A DNA stretch of 64,000 nt. Origin: JAGRGG01 sp965217265. Its GTDB lineage: Bacteria > Pseudomonadota > Alphaproteobacteria > Geminicoccales > Geminicoccaceae. Every line of letters starts with the position of its first letter. Within the stretch, counting starts at the first letter, position 1. Shown here piece after piece: positions 20,909 to 28,682 of the stretch. The stretch is taken from NCBI GenBank assembly GCA_965217265.1, contig CBDCHP010000012.1:459976-523975 (forward strand), given 5' to 3'. The notes beneath the pieces were generated by a model that was not told where the DNA came from, did not search any database, and saw nothing but the letters and a program-made list of their open reading frames with translations. The position numbers were made by a program, and so were the translations under genes.

Positions 20909-21138
20909 GAACGCTGCGCGTGCGCTGACGCGCGGTCTTTTTTCCTTCTTTATTGCTACTTTGGTTTGGGGCTGGCTTCGGCGTTGCGGCCAACGTTCAA
21001 CGCTTGGAAGCGCCTGCACGAACAACGCCCGCGGCCACCCTGGATCCCGCATCAAGTGCGGGATGACAAGGTGTGGGTATGGACGCTTAAACCTCTTCTT
21101 TGTCATCCCCGACTTGATCGGGGATCCAGGGTGGCCGG
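20909..21138. repeat. PAL-1 copy C (left arm) joined to a paired PAL-2 palindrome
   Basis: From the SoxYZ stop, GAACGC with stem GCGCGT/ACGCGC and a T-run forms a PAL-1 left arm to about 21000. Then 21033-21138 carries two PAL-2 palindromes head to head: CCCTGGATCCCGCATCAAG... and its mirror ending GGGGATCCAGGGTGGCC, separated by about 35 bp. The right PAL-1 arm is missing. The same composite, with the same inter-palindrome spacer, occurs inverted at 42389-42497. It separates the quinoprotein genes from an AT-rich foreign gene. Confidence 0.8.
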
Positions 21139-21162
21139 GCGTTGGCCTTTCCTTATGAATAA

Positions 21163-21912
21163 TCATGGTTTTTCATTAATTATTGCCTGCACATTAGACC
21201 ATGAAACAAAATTCAGCGAGTTATCATTGTCAAGGTATAATATTCCTTTATCAAGTATGAATATAATTGAAACATTTCTTATAATCGTACTATTATTTGA
21301 TCCTAAATCAATATTGGTATTATAAGCTTCCTTTTTTGTTACACTCTTAACATATTCTTCAGCAAAGATCGCATTGCATATAACACTAAATATGACGATA
21401 ACACAGAATTGTATAATTACATTATGCTCATGAAGCGTAAATTTTCCTGCATTTGTTATTAATTTCAATAGATAGGCGCAGGACAATAACAGGATTGGCA
21501 CAACAATAGCAAAAATTATAAATTTGATAGTATCATGCTTTATAAGCCAAATTATGAAAATGAGAAATACAACATAAACTAGCAAACTAAATAATACATT
21601 TACTTTGTTTTTAGAATATTTTCGTTTTTGGTTTTGATCTCCGTATATTTCATTGGTTATCCATCTGATAGCTATGAGTAGTGCAACAGGAGCCACTAGC
21701 ATAATTACCAAATTCACGTTTAAATAGAAGAACACGAATGGCCCTCTAGAAATATAATCATTTATAGTGAATAGGTTTGAAATATAAATATCGGATGCGA
21801 TTTCATTGTTTGCATATAGTGCAATGCTTACGAAGCGTACGAATAGCACAGGATATACAATAAAAATTGATGAAATTACCGTAAGAACAGCTATTATGTT
21901 TTCGATTTTCAC
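21163..21912 (-). CDS. AT-rich hypothetical membrane protein, likely horizontally acquired
   Basis: 249 residues, no family recognised. Hydropathy by eye gives four or five membrane segments (about residues 5-28, 58-82, 107-128, 132-150 and 168-184), then a soluble C-terminus of about 60 residues (NTNIDLGSNNSTIIRNV... to NEKP). It uses AAA, ATA and TTA codons freely, unlike every neighbour, so it entered from a low-GC source. It begins ATG AAA ATC GAA after an A/T-rich leader. It sits 25 bp from a PAL-2 repeat and splits the quinoprotein locus. No function is proposed. Confidence 0.7.
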   Translation of the reverse strand: MKIENIIAVLTVISSIFIVYPVLFVRFVSIALYANNEIASDIYISNLFTINDYISRGPFVFFYLNVNLVIMLVAPVALLIAIRWITNEIYGDQNQKRKYSKNKVNVLFSLLVYVVFLIFIIWLIKHDTIKFIIFAIVVPILLLSCAYLLKLITNAGKFTLHEHNVIIQFCVIVIFSVICNAIFAEEYVKSVTKKEAYNTNIDLGSNNSTIIRNVSIIFILDKGILYLDNDNSLNFVSWSNVQAIINEKP

Positions 21913-21956
21913 GCAATTAGTTCATTACTATTAATATCATTTGTCAGTTCCAATTA

Positions 21957-22304
21957 CTAGAAACACCGCACCTCCGCCTCCATCTGCGCCCGTCTCAAGT
22001 CCGCCACCGTCTCCTTTGCCCAGGGCGTGTCGCGGAACAGGCTCATCTTCTCGCCGCCGCCGCGGACTTGGCGCATGCTCAAGATCGTGCCCGCCTGCTG
22101 GTAGCGGGTGTAGGGCAGGATCGAGCGCACCACGTCGATGCTGCACGAGCAGCGCTCCAGCGCGTCCTGCGTCTGGCCGTTGACCGCCATGCAGCCGAAG
22201 ACGTAGTCGGCGATCGCGTCGGTCGGGTAGGCGTCGCCAGGTGCTGCCTTGGGCGTCGCGGCCGATGCCAGGAGCAGGAGGACGGCGGCGGAGACAGCCC
22301 TCAC
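21957..22304 (-). CDS. Small secreted Cys-containing protein of the quinoprotein locus, function unknown
   Basis: 115 residues with a signal peptide (about 1-20, ends SAATPKAAP). The mature part has four cysteines: one in YVFGCMAVNG, two in ERCSCSIDVV and one at the C-terminus (EVRCF), suggesting one or two disulfides. A short charged helix (DTPWAKETVADLRRAQMEAE) ends it. Its start overlaps the stop of the next gene upstream (22301-22304), so it is the third member of a three-gene translationally coupled unit of exported proteins. I recognise no named domain. Location suggests service to XoxF or PQQ. Confidence 0.72.
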   Translation of the reverse strand: MRAVSAAVLLLLASAATPKAAPGDAYPTDAIADYVFGCMAVNGQTQDALERCSCSIDVVRSILPYTRYQQAGTILSMRQVRGGGEKMSLFRDTPWAKETVADLRRAQMEAEVRCF

Positions 22305-22975
22305 GACCCGCTCCCCGTGTAGGTCAGCACCTCTTCGAGCAAGGGCTTGTCATCCTCGTTCTCGCCGGGCGTCAGGGAAGCGAAGCGCACGAGCCCGCCC
22401 GGCACCTCGGGTGCCACGACGATCTCGTAGCGGCGCTCGGCGAACGGCCCCATCTCGACCGCCCGCGGGCCGTCGGCGAAGGGTTGCAGCGTCACCCGCG
22501 TCGCTTTGATGCTTTGGCCGTCGACCTCGATCGTGACCGGCTCGGCCGTGGCGGGGCCTCGAAACGCCGCGCGGACGCGGTTGCGGTAGTAGGTCGTGCC
22601 GCCGCCGGTGATGAAGCTGAGCGCGTCGACGTCGCGCTTGAAGAGGACGGCGATCAACGGGTTGCCGCTGCTGCCGACGGCGGGGCCGGGAAAGCGGCGC
22701 CGGTTCTCGCCGCTGAACAGGTCGAGCCAGACGTCCATCGTGCCGTCGGCGCGCTTGTCCTTCACCTCGATCGATACCTTGTCCGAGGCCGGCTCCTTCA
22801 CCAGCTTGCCCGCGACCGCGAAGGTGTAGCGCAAGGTGGACGGCGCCTCGACCGCCTCGAAGTGCGGTGTGGCGAAGACCGCCTTCGTCGCCGCCTCGTT
22901 GGCAGCGGCCGCGCCGGCCACCCCGGCGTTGAGCGCGACCGCGAGTGCCGCCGCGTATACCCATCGTCGCATCAT
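22301..22975 (-). CDS. Secreted protein of the quinoprotein locus, function unknown
   Basis: 224 residues. ATG 22975 overlaps the stop of the upstream gene (ATGA); a longer open frame exists upstream but shadows that gene. Signal peptide 1-25 (GVAGAAAANE). The mature part looks all-beta: alternating strands with KVSIEVKDKRADGTMDVWLD, GGGTTYYRNRVRAAF and TIEVDGQSIKATRVTL. No catalytic motif or known family is visible. It is the middle gene of a coupled trio (22972-23568, this, 21957-22304). The all-secreted composition suggests a periplasmic complex or maturation factors. Confidence 0.72.
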   Translation of the reverse strand: MMRRWVYAAALAVALNAGVAGAAAANEAATKAVFATPHFEAVEAPSTLRYTFAVAGKLVKEPASDKVSIEVKDKRADGTMDVWLDLFSGENRRRFPGPAVGSSGNPLIAVLFKRDVDALSFITGGGTTYYRNRVRAAFRGPATAEPVTIEVDGQSIKATRVTLQPFADGPRAVEMGPFAERRYEIVVAPEVPGGLVRFASLTPGENEDDKPLLEEVLTYTGSGS

Positions 22976-23568
22976 TCGATCTGTCCCGCGATTGCCCGCG
23001 CCAGCGCGAACGCCCGTTGCTCCAGGACGACCGGCTGCTCGCACAAATAACTCAAGGTCGCCTCGCGCTCGTCGTAGAGCCGAAGCCCCCACGCCCGTCG
23101 CTCGCCGAGATCGGCATCCGCCTTGGCGTCGTCCTGGCGCAGCTTCGCGCCGACGGCCGCGATCTCGTCGCCCAACGCCCGCTGCCGCCGGCTGAAGCGC
23201 TTGATCCCGGCGATGATCTGGTCCCGCTCGGCGTTGACGGCGTCGAGCGTGCTGCCGAACAGGGCGGCGAGCGTCTCCGCCCGCGCCCCGGGCGCCAGCT
23301 TGGCGGCGAAGGCCTCGATCCGCCCCTCCGCCTCGTCCAGCGGCACGCGCCGCTGCGCGATCGCCTCGCCGAGGCGGACGGCGTCCTCGTCGCCGCCCGC
23401 CGCCCCGACCGGCGGCCCCGCCCACATCATCCCGGCCGATAGCTCCGGCACCAGCCGCTGGACGCACGGCCAGTCGGGGTCGGCGGACGCCGGCTGCGCC
23501 CCGGCCGCGCCGGTGCCGAGGCCGACGAGGAGCGCGGCGGCGAGCGCGCCCGTGATGCGGCTGGGCAA
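22972..23568 (-). CDS. Secreted helical protein of the quinoprotein locus, function unknown
   Basis: About 198 residues. I choose the TTG at 23568 because GGGGGGAGG lies nine bases upstream and it yields a clean signal peptide (SRITGALAAALLVGLGTGAAGAQ); the frame is open further up to 23655 without a ribosome-binding site. The mature region is mostly charged helix (EDAVRLGEAIAQRRVPLDEAEG, DDAKADADLGERRAWG) with two Cys (DWPCVQRL, SYLCEQP) that could form a disulfide. No family is known to me. First gene of the trio; its promoter must lie in 23569-23738, shared with the divergent DUF3280-like gene. Confidence 0.7.
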   Translation of the reverse strand: MPSRITGALAAALLVGLGTGAAGAQPASADPDWPCVQRLVPELSAGMMWAGPPVGAAGGDEDAVRLGEAIAQRRVPLDEAEGRIEAFAAKLAPGARAETLAALFGSTLDAVNAERDQIIAGIKRFSRRQRALGDEIAAVGAKLRQDDAKADADLGERRAWGLRLYDEREATLSYLCEQPVVLEQRAFALARAIAGQIE

Positions 23569-23738
23569 AATCTTCGGCCTCCCCCCACGCTTCAAGGCTT
23601 CGACGACCCAGAACTCGTTCGGCCGCAATCTGGCCCCGCCGCCCCCGCCTGACAAGCGGGCGTCGCCTGCCCTTGCGTTGCAATCGTCCCCTTTCTAGGC
23701 TCGCCGCGCGCACAAACGGGGAGGAGGCCGGAGCATCG

Positions 23739-24245
23739 ATGTCTAGGCGCTATATCCTGGTATTGCTGCCGGCGCTCGCCGTCCTGCCCAGCGGTGCGGC
23801 GGCGGCAAAGACGCCCGAAACCGTCGCGGTCTTCGACTTCAGCCTGATCGACACGGGCCTACAGGCCGAACTCGCCGGGCTCGACCCGGCCGACCTCGAA
23901 CGGCTGGCCAAGATCACCGCCTACGTGCGCGAGGAGGTCGGCGGGGCCGACGCCTACGACGCGATCGATCCGGGGCCGACGAAACGCGACGCTTACGCCT
24001 GCAACGGCTGCGAACTGGCCGCCGCCAAGGCGCACGGCGCCGATTTGGCGCTCGTCGGCTGGGTGCAAAAGGTGAGCAACCTCATCCTCAACCTGAACGT
24101 CGAACTGCGCGACGTCGCGAGCGGCCGCACCATCACCGGCGGCAGCGTCGACTTGCGCGGCAACACCGACGACAGTTGGTATCGCGGTGCGAGAGCGGCG
24201 CTGCGCAACACGGGCCTCGTCGCCGACGCGAAGATCGTCCGGTGA
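23739..24245 (+). CDS. DUF3280-like secreted protein
   Basis: 168 residues from ATG 23739 (GAGGAGG upstream). Signal peptide MSRRYILVLLPALAVLPSGAAAA. The mature part starts KTPETVAVFDFSLIDTGL and has a Cys pair in YACNGCELAAAKAHGADLALVGWVQKVSNLILNLNV, the hallmark of a small family that clusters with PQQ dehydrogenases in alphaproteobacteria and resembles the nucleotide-free, TolB-N-like DUF2380/DUF3280 fold. Function unknown. The stop overlaps the GTG of the LysR gene (GTGA), coupling the two. Confidence 0.75.
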   Translation: MSRRYILVLLPALAVLPSGAAAAKTPETVAVFDFSLIDTGLQAELAGLDPADLERLAKITAYVREEVGGADAYDAIDPGPTKRDAYACNGCELAAAKAHGADLALVGWVQKVSNLILNLNVELRDVASGRTITGGSVDLRGNTDDSWYRGARAALRNTGLVADAKIVR

Positions 24246-25204
24246 CGCTCAACCAGCTCAAGATCTTCTGGGCCGTCGTCCACAGCCCGTCGCTGACCCA
24301 GGCGGCCAAGCAGCTCGGCATGTCGCAGCCCTCGCTCTCGCAGCACCTGGCGAAGCTGGAGGCGTCGCTCGGCCGGCGGCTGTTCGACCGGGTCAACAAC
24401 GGCCTCACGCTGAGCGACGCCGGCCGCTACCTCCTGCGCAAGGCCGAGGCCATCCTGGCCGAGACGGACGAGATCGAGACCGCCTTCGCCGCGTTTGGCG
24501 AGGGGCGCCGGGCGCGGGTCGCCGTCGGTGCCCTCAGCTCGCTCGCCCGGTGTCTCCTGCCCGAGGCGCAGGCCCGGCTGGCAGACGACCACCCCGACCT
24601 CGAACTCGACGTCCACGAACTGAGCCCGGGCGACGCGATCGACCAACTCTACGGCCGCACGATCCAGGTAGCCCTCCTCTCCGCCGCCTCGATCGCCGCC
24701 AACCGCACCGGCTTCACCCCCCTGCCCCTCGGCCGCGACGCCTACGTGCTCGCCACGCCCCCCGCGCTCGCGCTCGACGGGGTCGAGGACTTGAACGACC
24801 TCGACGCCGAGGCGCGCGCGACCCTCGATCGCACGATCCAGTTCAATTTCGGCAACCAGCACAACAACCGCATCGAGGCGTTCTTTCGCCGGATCCTGCC
24901 GCGCCACCGCGTCGTCGCCACCTGCAGGGCCTACGAGACCGCGCTGGCGCTCGTCGAGCGCGGCGGCGGCGTCGCCATCGTGCCGCAACTGGCGGCCGAA
25001 CTGCACGGCCGGCCCCTGTTCGACGTCCGCCTGCACGCGACGCCGCTGCCGGCCCGCACCATCACCGCCCTCGTCCCGAGCCAGAACCGCCACCTGCCCC
25101 CGATCGCCGCCGTCCTCGACGCCCTCGAAGCGGCCGGCAAGGCTCTGCGCCCGCTCCCGGTGGCGCCCGTGCCGGGCTTCATCACGGCGGCGCTGGCGGT
25201 ATGA
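24242..25204 (+). CDS. LysR-family transcriptional regulator between the xox and pqq genes
   Basis: 320 residues. The N-terminal winged helix-turn-helix is clear (TLNQLKIFWAVVHSPSLTQAAKQLGMSQPSLSQHLAKLE), followed by the LysR effector-binding domain (about 90-300; VAVGALSSLARCLLP, GNQHNNRIEAFFR, VERGGGVAIVPQL). GTG 24242 overlaps the stop of the DUF3280-like gene. LysR proteins usually regulate adjacent or divergent operons, so candidate targets are pqqABCDE, 119 bp past the downstream repeat, and the quinoprotein genes. Inducer unknown. The stop abuts PAL-1 copy D. Confidence 0.9.
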   Translation: MTLNQLKIFWAVVHSPSLTQAAKQLGMSQPSLSQHLAKLEASLGRRLFDRVNNGLTLSDAGRYLLRKAEAILAETDEIETAFAAFGEGRRARVAVGALSSLARCLLPEAQARLADDHPDLELDVHELSPGDAIDQLYGRTIQVALLSAASIAANRTGFTPLPLGRDAYVLATPPALALDGVEDLNDLDAEARATLDRTIQFNFGNQHNNRIEAFFRRILPRHRVVATCRAYETALALVERGGGVAIVPQLAAELHGRPLFDVRLHATPLPARTITALVPSQNRHLPPIAAVLDALEAAGKALRPLPVAPVPGFITAALAV

Positions 25205-25352
25205 GAACGCTTCGCGTGCGCTGCCGCGCGGGCTTTTCTTCTTTCTTTTTATAACTTTGGCCGGGGCTGGCTTCAGCGTTGATGCCAAGTCCGAGGACAA
25301 GTTGCAAAAACAAAAGAAAAAAAGACCGCGCGTCAGCGCACGCAAAGCGTTC
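25205..25352. repeat. PAL-1 copy D: full 148-bp palindromic element upstream of pqqA
   Basis: GAACGC begins at the base after the LysR TGA; GCGTTC ends at 25352. Both arms match over about 55 bp: GCTTCGCGTGCGCTG then C/T-rich on the left; A-rich then CAGCGCACGCAAAGC on the right. It lies between LysR and pqqA, so it should insulate pqqA from LysR read-through and confine the pqq promoter to 25353-25470. Confidence 0.88.
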
Positions 25353-25470
25353 CACGATGCCCATAAGCCCACGCCTATGGCAGCCAAAACTCGATCAACC
25401 CTCTCCGGTCTTCCAAGTCTCGTTCCAGCCGCAACATAAGTCGCGGTCGATCAAGCAAGGAACGCTGAAC

Positions 25471-25551
25471 ATGGCTACTTGGCAGGCCCCCGTCATCACG
25501 ACCGAGAGCGTGAGCATGGAAGTCACCATGTACTTCTCGGCCGAGGACTGA
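25471..25551 (+). CDS. pqqA: PqqA, peptide precursor of pyrroloquinoline quinone
   Basis: 26-residue ribosomal peptide MATWQAPVITTESVSMEVTM followed by YFSAED. The Glu and Tyr that become PQQ are in the conserved core EVTMY; PqqE cross-links their side chains. Length (22-29 normal) and core agree with the family. AAGGAACG precedes the ATG. It lies 29 bp upstream of pqqB, and is usually translated in large excess. Too short for automatic gene callers, easy to miss. Confidence 0.95.
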   Translation: MATWQAPVITTESVSMEVTMYFSAED

Positions 25552-25580
25552 GCATCGTTCGCGCCGGCGGCTGAGCATCC

Positions 25581-26501
25581 ATGCGCGTCATCGTGCTCGG
25601 TGCCGCCGCCGGCGGCGGGTTTCCGCAGTGGAACGCCGACAGCGACGCCTGCCGCCGCGCCCGCGCCGGCGACCCGGCCGCGAGGCCGCGTACCCAGGCG
25701 TCGGCCGCGTTCAGCGCCGACGGGGAGCGCTGGCTCGTCGTCAACGCCGCCCCGGACCTTCGCGCCCAGATCGAGGCGACGCCGGCTTTGTGGCCGCGAG
25801 ACGGCCTGCGCTCCAGCCCGATCGGTGCGGTGGTGCTGACCAACGCCGACGTCGACGCCATCGCCGGCCTTCTGCACCTGCGCGAGGGCACGCCGTTCGC
25901 GCTCTACGCCCACGGGCGGGTGCTGGCGACCTTGGACGCCAACCCGATCTTCGAGGTCGTCAACCGCAGCGTCGTTCCGCGCCGTGCGCTCGACGTCGAC
26001 GCGGCGTTCGCCCCGGCCGACGCCGGCGGCGATCCGCTCGGGCTTGAGGTCACGCCCTTCCTCGCCCCCGGCAAGGTGCCGCTCTACCTGGAGGGCGGTG
26101 CGACGCCCGAGACGGCGGCGCGCGGGGGCGATACGCTCGGCCTCGACATTCAAGCCGGGGGGCGCCGCGTCGTCTGGCTCGCCAACTGCGCCGTCGTCGA
26201 CGACGAGGTGCGTACCAGGGTCGAAGGCGCCGACCTCCTTTGCATGGACGGCACCCTTTGGCAGGACGACGAGATGATCCGGGCGGGCGTCGGCCACAAG
26301 ACCGGGCGGCGCATGGGCCACGTCAGCATGGACGGCGACGACGGCGCCATCGCCCGCCTCGCCGACGTCGCGATCGGCCGCAGGGTCTTCGTCCACGTCA
26401 ACAACACCAACCCGGCCCTCCTCGCCGACAGCCTTGAGCGTGTCGCGCTCGAAAGGCACGGCTGGGAGGTGGCCGAGGACGGCCAGGAAATCGCGCTTTG
26501 A
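25581..26501 (+). CDS. pqqB: PqqB, PQQ biosynthesis hydroxylase-like protein
   Basis: 306 residues of metallo-beta-lactamase fold, matching PqqB from its first residues (MRVIVLGAAAGGGFPQWN). It is proposed to hydroxylate the tyrosine of the cross-linked PqqA-derived intermediate. Also seen: LTNADVDAIAGLL and GHKTGRRMGHVSM, both family landmarks. ATG follows GCCGGCGGCTGAGCATCC. Its TGA overlaps the TTG start of pqqC. Confidence 0.96.
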   Translation: MRVIVLGAAAGGGFPQWNADSDACRRARAGDPAARPRTQASAAFSADGERWLVVNAAPDLRAQIEATPALWPRDGLRSSPIGAVVLTNADVDAIAGLLHLREGTPFALYAHGRVLATLDANPIFEVVNRSVVPRRALDVDAAFAPADAGGDPLGLEVTPFLAPGKVPLYLEGGATPETAARGGDTLGLDIQAGGRRVVWLANCAVVDDEVRTRVEGADLLCMDGTLWQDDEMIRAGVGHKTGRRMGHVSMDGDDGAIARLADVAIGRRVFVHVNNTNPALLADSLERVALERHGWEVAEDGQEIAL

Positions 26502-27271
26502 TCGACATCACCGACCTGCGAGACGCCGACGCGCTGGAAGCCGCGCTGCGCCAGATCGGCGCCGAGCGCTACCACAATTTGCACCCCTTCCACCGCCTTC
26601 TGCACGGCGGGCGCCTCAGTCGGGGTCAGGTCCAGGCCTGGGCGCTCAACCGCTACATCTACCAGAGCCGCATCCCAATGAAGGACGCGGCCTTGATGTC
26701 GCGCCTCGACGATCCCGACTTGCGCCGGCAGTGGCTGGTACGCGTCCAAGACCACGACGGTACGAAGCCCGGCGAGGGCGGCATCGCCCGCTGGCTGAAG
26801 CTGTGCCAGGGTCTCGGCCTCGATCCCGATTACGTCAAGGGCGAGCGGGGCGCCCTCCCCGCGACGCGCTTCGCGGTCGAGGCCTACGTGCGCTTCGTGC
26901 GCGACAAGAGCCTGTTGGAGGCGATCGGCTCCTCGCTGACCGAACTGTTCGCGCCCGGCATCCACCAGGAGCGCATCCCCGGCATGTTGGCCGGCTACGG
27001 CTTCGTTTCCGAGGAGATGATGGGCTACTTTCGCCACCGCATGGACCAGGCCCCGCGCGACGCCGGCTGGGCGCTGGCCTACGTTCGCGAGCACGCGAGC
27101 GACCCCGAGCGCCGCCGCCTCGTCTGCGAGGCGCTTCTGTTCAAGTGCGACGTGCTCTGGGCGCAGTTGGACGCCCTGCATAACGCCTACGTCGCGGGCG
27201 CCGGCGTCCCGCCCGGCCGCTTCGTTCCCGATGATGCCGCCGACGCGCACGGCGTGAAGGGGGCCGCCTGA
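26498..27271 (+). CDS. pqqC: PqqC, cofactor-free oxidase, last step of PQQ synthesis
   Basis: 257-residue all-helical enzyme that closes the ring and oxidises AHQQ to PQQ with oxygen. Landmarks: YHNLHPFHRLLHGG, NRYIYQSRIPMKDA, RVQDHDG and HRMDQAPRDAGWAL. The start is a TTG overlapping the pqqB stop (TTGA); no alternative ATG fits the family N-terminus. Length is typical. The stop TGA overlaps the pqqD ATG by one base, so B, C, D and E are all translationally coupled. Confidence 0.96.
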   Translation: MIDITDLRDADALEAALRQIGAERYHNLHPFHRLLHGGRLSRGQVQAWALNRYIYQSRIPMKDAALMSRLDDPDLRRQWLVRVQDHDGTKPGEGGIARWLKLCQGLGLDPDYVKGERGALPATRFAVEAYVRFVRDKSLLEAIGSSLTELFAPGIHQERIPGMLAGYGFVSEEMMGYFRHRMDQAPRDAGWALAYVREHASDPERRRLVCEALLFKCDVLWAQLDALHNAYVAGAGVPPGRFVPDDAADAHGVKGAA

Positions 27272-27552
27272 TGGACGACCTCGCCCCGTCGAGTCGCGTC
27301 ACGCTGCAACCGTTCTGCCGCCTGCACGAGGACCGCGTGCGCGGCCGCACCGTGCTCCTCGCCCCTGAGCGCGTCCTCTACCCCTGCCCGACCTCGATCA
27401 CCGTCCTCAACCGCCTGGACGGGCGGTCGCTCGACGCCGTGGCGGACGGCCTCGCCGCCGAGTTCACGGCGCCCAAGGAGGTGATCCTCAAGGACGTGCT
27501 CGGCGTCCTCAAGGGCCTCGCCGACCAGGGCTTCTTGCGAGAAACGCCATGA
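27271..27552 (+). CDS. pqqD: PqqD, PqqA-binding chaperone
   Basis: 93-residue RiPP recognition element that binds PqqA and presents it to PqqE. Winged-helix family pattern: RVTLQPFCRLHEDRVRGRTV, LLAPERVLYPCPTSITVLNRLDG and VLGVLKGLADQGFL. Length is normal. The ATG overlaps the pqqC stop; its own TGA overlaps the pqqE ATG (ATGA). Confidence 0.94.
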   Translation: MDDLAPSSRVTLQPFCRLHEDRVRGRTVLLAPERVLYPCPTSITVLNRLDGRSLDAVADGLAAEFTAPKEVILKDVLGVLKGLADQGFLRETP

Positions 27553-28682
27553 CCGCCCCGCCCCCCATCGGCCTCCTGGCCGAGATCACGCATCGCTGCC
27601 CGTTGCGCTGCCCCTACTGCTCGAACCCGATCGAGTTGACCAAGGCCGAGCGCGAACTCGACACGGCCGCCTGGAAGCGCGTCCTGCACGAGGCGGCGGC
27701 GTTGGGCGTCCTGCAACTCCACCTCTCCGGCGGCGAGCCGACGCTGCGCCCCGACCTCGAAGACCTCGTCGGGGCGGCGCGGGGTGCCGGGCTCTACGTC
27801 AACCTGATCACGGCCGGCGTGCTGCTCGACGCGGACCGCGTGCGGCGCTTGCAGGACGCCGGCCTCGACCACGTCCAGCTCAGCCTGCAGGACGCCGAGG
27901 CCGCCGGGGCCGAGCGCATCGGCGGGATGCGGGGCGGCCACGCCAAGAAGCTCGACGCCGCGCGGGCGATTCGGGACGCCGGCCTGCCGATCACGATCAA
28001 CGCCGTCGTCCACCGGCAGAACCTGGACCGGATCGAGGCGACGATCGCGCTCGCCGAAGAACTCGGCGCGCACCGGCTGGAGGTGGCGCACACCCAGTAC
28101 TACGGCTGGGCGCTCGTCAACCGCGCCGCCCTGATGCCGAGGCGATCCCAGGTGGCGCACGCCAAGGCCGTCGTCGACGCCGCCCGCGCCCGGCTGAAAG
28201 GCCGGCTCGTCATCGACTACGTGGCACCCGACTACTACGCCACGTACCCCAAGCCCTGCATGGGCGGCTGGGGCAAGGCCGTGCTGACGATCGGCCCCGA
28301 CGGCAAGGTCATGCCCTGCCACGCGGCGCACACCATCCAAGGGCTCGCCTTCGACAACGTCCAAGACCACCCGCTCGCGTGGATCTGGCAAGAGAGCCCC
28401 GCCTTCAACGCCTTTCGCGGCACCGATTGGATGCGAGAGCCCTGCCGCTCGTGCCCGCGCAAGGAGACCGACTTCGGCGGCTGCCGCTGTCAGGCGATGG
28501 CGCTCGCCGGCGACGCCCGTGCCACCGACCCCGCCTGCTCCCTCTCGCCGCTCCACGCCGACCTCCTGGCGCTGGCCGAGACCGACGCCGCCGGCGCCGC
28601 CGGCTTCACCTACCGCCGCTACCTCGCCGAGCCCAAGCACCCGACGGCGCCGCGCCCGTTGCGCGACCCGGTCGGGGCGTGA
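27549..28682 (+). CDS. pqqE: PqqE, radical SAM enzyme that cross-links PqqA
   Basis: 377 residues. The radical SAM cluster motif Cys-x3-Cys-x2-Cys is seen in THRCPLRCPYCSNP; the SAM-binding GGEPTLR follows. The C-terminal SPASM region supplies auxiliary cluster ligands (CMGGWG, MPCHAAHT, CRSCPRKETDFGGCRCQ). It forms the carbon-carbon bond between Glu and Tyr of PqqA using SAM. Last gene of the operon. A region of 333 bp to the next gene includes a PAL-2 palindrome. Confidence 0.96.
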   Translation: MTAPPPIGLLAEITHRCPLRCPYCSNPIELTKAERELDTAAWKRVLHEAAALGVLQLHLSGGEPTLRPDLEDLVGAARGAGLYVNLITAGVLLDADRVRRLQDAGLDHVQLSLQDAEAAGAERIGGMRGGHAKKLDAARAIRDAGLPITINAVVHRQNLDRIEATIALAEELGAHRLEVAHTQYYGWALVNRAALMPRRSQVAHAKAVVDAARARLKGRLVIDYVAPDYYATYPKPCMGGWGKAVLTIGPDGKVMPCHAAHTIQGLAFDNVQDHPLAWIWQESPAFNAFRGTDWMREPCRSCPRKETDFGGCRCQAMALAGDARATDPACSLSPLHADLLALAETDAAGAAGFTYRRYLAEPKHPTAPRPLRDPVGA

